NCBI GenBank assembly: GCA_023414155.1
Contig: JAEZOG010000129.1
Span: 1 to 5,874, forward strand
DNA from: Cyanobacteria bacterium OH_CFB_184
GTDB lineage: Bacteria > Cyanobacteriota > Vampirovibrionia > Gastranaerophilales > Gastranaerophilaceae
DNA: 5,874 nt
Direction: 5' to 3'
Shown here: piece after piece, positions 4,903-5,874 of the stretch
Position numbering within the stretch: position 1 is the stretch's first letter
Layout of the letters: each line of letters opens with the position of its first letter
Translations under genes and position numbers: made by a program
Notes under the pieces: generated by a model
Seen by the model: the letters and a program-made list of their open reading frames with translations, nothing else
Databases searched by the model: none
What the model was told of the DNA's origin: nothing

Positions 4903-5874
4903 GTGAATATATCAGCAATTGGAAACAATAACATATCCAAGACTTATAAAGCCAAGTCAAATGCATCTTTCAAGGGCAAACATGACATTAATAAGGAATT
5001 GGCAAAAAAGATCACAGAAAACAGCGACGGCTTTATTAAGTTTATAACTAAACTTGGAAAAAATAACGGGGAAAATCTGAACACAATAGTAACAGCGATA
5101 GGTACAGCATTTGTTGCGCCTTTATTTATTGCATTCAATCCGATTTCAAAAGAAGATAAAGAAACAAAAATATACTCTGCTATGAGACAACCGATTTCTG
5201 CCGTAATAGCAGTGGCAATCCAGTTAAGTGTAAATACAAAATTCAATAACTGGCTCGACAAAATAGCAAGCACAGGTCAACTGGATAGAGCTAACCTTGT
5301 TGCAAAACCACAAATATCTCATTTAAAGAAACAGTTAAAAAATCAACAACCTAATTTATCAAAAGATGAAAAAGAAAAAGTCATAGAAGAAATTCAAAAC
5401 AAGGCTTTCTGGGATAATGTTGACTTAAAAAGAACAGAATTAAAAGATAAAACCATAAATCCAAAAGAACTTGTAAATTCAAAAATGTTTAATGAAGCGA
5501 AAACTCAACTCGAAACTGAATTAAAAGACCAACTTGAAGGTAAAAGTAAAAAAGCAAAAAATAAAATTTTAACAGAAGATCTAATTATGGATCGCGCTGC
5601 GAAAATTGTTGAACAAAAAATGAAAGATGAAGCAGAAATCAAATTTACAATCTCTGAACTTGCAAAATCAGGTAAAGACTTCACAGAAGTTCTTTCAGAA
5701 TATAAAAATAAACAAATAGATATTGAAAAACAAATCAAAAACCTTTCAGGTGATGGAGAATCGATAGCGAAAAAAACACTGAAACAAGTAAAAACAATAA
5801 TTGATAAACTAGAAAATGCAGGCGACTTTAAAAACATAAAAAATCACGGAGACACAATCGAAGAAGCCTTACAA
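4903..5874 (+). CDS. Uncharacterised membrane-anchored, Lys/Glu-rich helical protein (3' end outside window)
   Basis: The reading frame stays open from GTG 4903 to the right edge: 324 codons with no stop and with codon use like its neighbours. Function not recognised. The N-terminus is short and polar with an ASFKG motif (21-25), and there is no cleavable signal peptide. Two hydrophobic segments follow, about 59-79 (ending FVAPLFIAF) and 97-111 (PISAVIAVAIQLSV), joined by a charged loop containing NPISKEDKETKIYSAMRQ. They would make a helical hairpin in the membrane, or a buried amphipathic pair. From about residue 138 the sequence is strongly charged, rich in Lys and Glu, and probably a long helical or coiled-coil region. 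The NISAI...ASFKG start and the YSAMRQPISA block resemble, from memory, multi-copy hypothetical proteins of gut Melainabacteria (Gastranaerophilales). That recollection is uncertain. Expression looks independent, from the divergent spacer. Total length unknown. Confidence 0.8.
   Translation, partial: MNISAIGNNNISKTYKAKSNASFKGKHDINKELAKKITENSDGFIKFITKLGKNNGENLNTIVTAIGTAFVAPLFIAFNPISKEDKETKIYSAMRQPISAVIAVAIQLSVNTKFNNWLDKIASTGQLDRANLVAKPQISHLKKQLKNQQPNLSKDEKEKVIEEIQNKAFWDNVDLKRTELKDKTINPKELVNSKMFNEAKTQLETELKDQLEGKSKKAKNKILTEDLIMDRAAKIVEQKMKDEAEIKFTISELAKSGKDFTEVLSEYKNKQIDIEKQIKNLSGDGESIAKKTLKQVKTIIDKLENAGDFKNIKNHGDTIEEALQ

Noticed and set aside
4944..5273. 109-codon hydrophobic-looking ORF on the minus strand
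   Set aside because: It lies antisense inside the well-supported plus-strand frame starting at 4903, has no ribosome binding site seen, and its Phe/Leu/Ser-rich composition is what the reverse complement of Lys/Glu-rich, AT-rich coding DNA gives.
5505..5837. 110-codon ORF on the minus strand rich in Phe, Ser and Ile
   Set aside because: Same reason: a mirror of the Lys/Glu-rich coiled-coil region on the plus strand, not a membrane protein gene.
1..5874. Defence island, mobile element or biosynthetic gene cluster
   Set aside because: No transposase, integrase, nuclease, toxin-antitoxin, CRISPR or terminal repeat was found. Genes are housekeeping or glycan-related with similar base composition throughout.

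Overview
The window is AT-rich bacterial DNA (roughly one third G+C by eye) that is almost fully coding. It has six intact or partial gene calls in ordinary metabolism and envelope functions, plus one open-ended membrane protein of unknown function. No rRNA, tRNA, CRISPR array, insertion sequence, phage gene or integration site is visible. The organism cannot be fixed from the sequence alone. The N-terminal style of the last gene (a start followed by an 'ASFKG' motif, then two hydrophobic helices with a 'YSAMRQPISA' stretch between them) resembles, from memory, proteins of gut Melainabacteria/Vampirovibrionia (Gastranaerophilales). That is an inference. An AT-rich gut anaerobe would also fit the oxygen-labile Fe-S serine dehydratase.

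Layout, left to right. Bases 1-551 (+) hold the C-terminal half of anhydro-N-acetylmuramic acid kinase (AnmK, murein recycling), cut by the window edge. Bases 545-2097 (-) hold a two-gene operon for the iron-sulfur L-serine dehydratase, beta subunit (sdaAB) first and alpha subunit (sdaAA) second, joined by an ATGA overlap. A short divergent intergenic region (2098-2181) contains a nearly perfect symmetric promoter: consensus-like -35 boxes at both ends and one shared -10 at the centre, serving both directions. Bases 2182-4029 (+) hold a two-gene cassette, a GT-B family 4-type glycosyltransferase followed 9 bp later by a PIG-L/LmbE-type zinc N-deacetylase. Together they probably transfer and then de-N-acetylate an amino sugar. 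Bases 4026-4751 (-) hold a fatty acyl-ACP thioesterase. A 139-151 bp AT-rich divergent spacer follows, and a GTG-started gene at 4903 (+) runs off the right edge.

The genes are tightly packed. Both convergent junctions overlap (7 bp at anmK/sdaAA; 4 bp at deacetylase/thioesterase, where one TTAA palindrome supplies both stop codons), so there is no room for ordinary intergenic terminators. Functionally the window mixes cell-wall recycling, serine catabolism to pyruvate, glycan or glycoconjugate synthesis and acyl-chain release. I see no defence system or other clear novel multi-gene system. The most interesting items are the symmetric bidirectional promoter, the unassigned glycosyltransferase-deacetylase pair, and the uncharacterised membrane/coiled-coil protein at the right edge.
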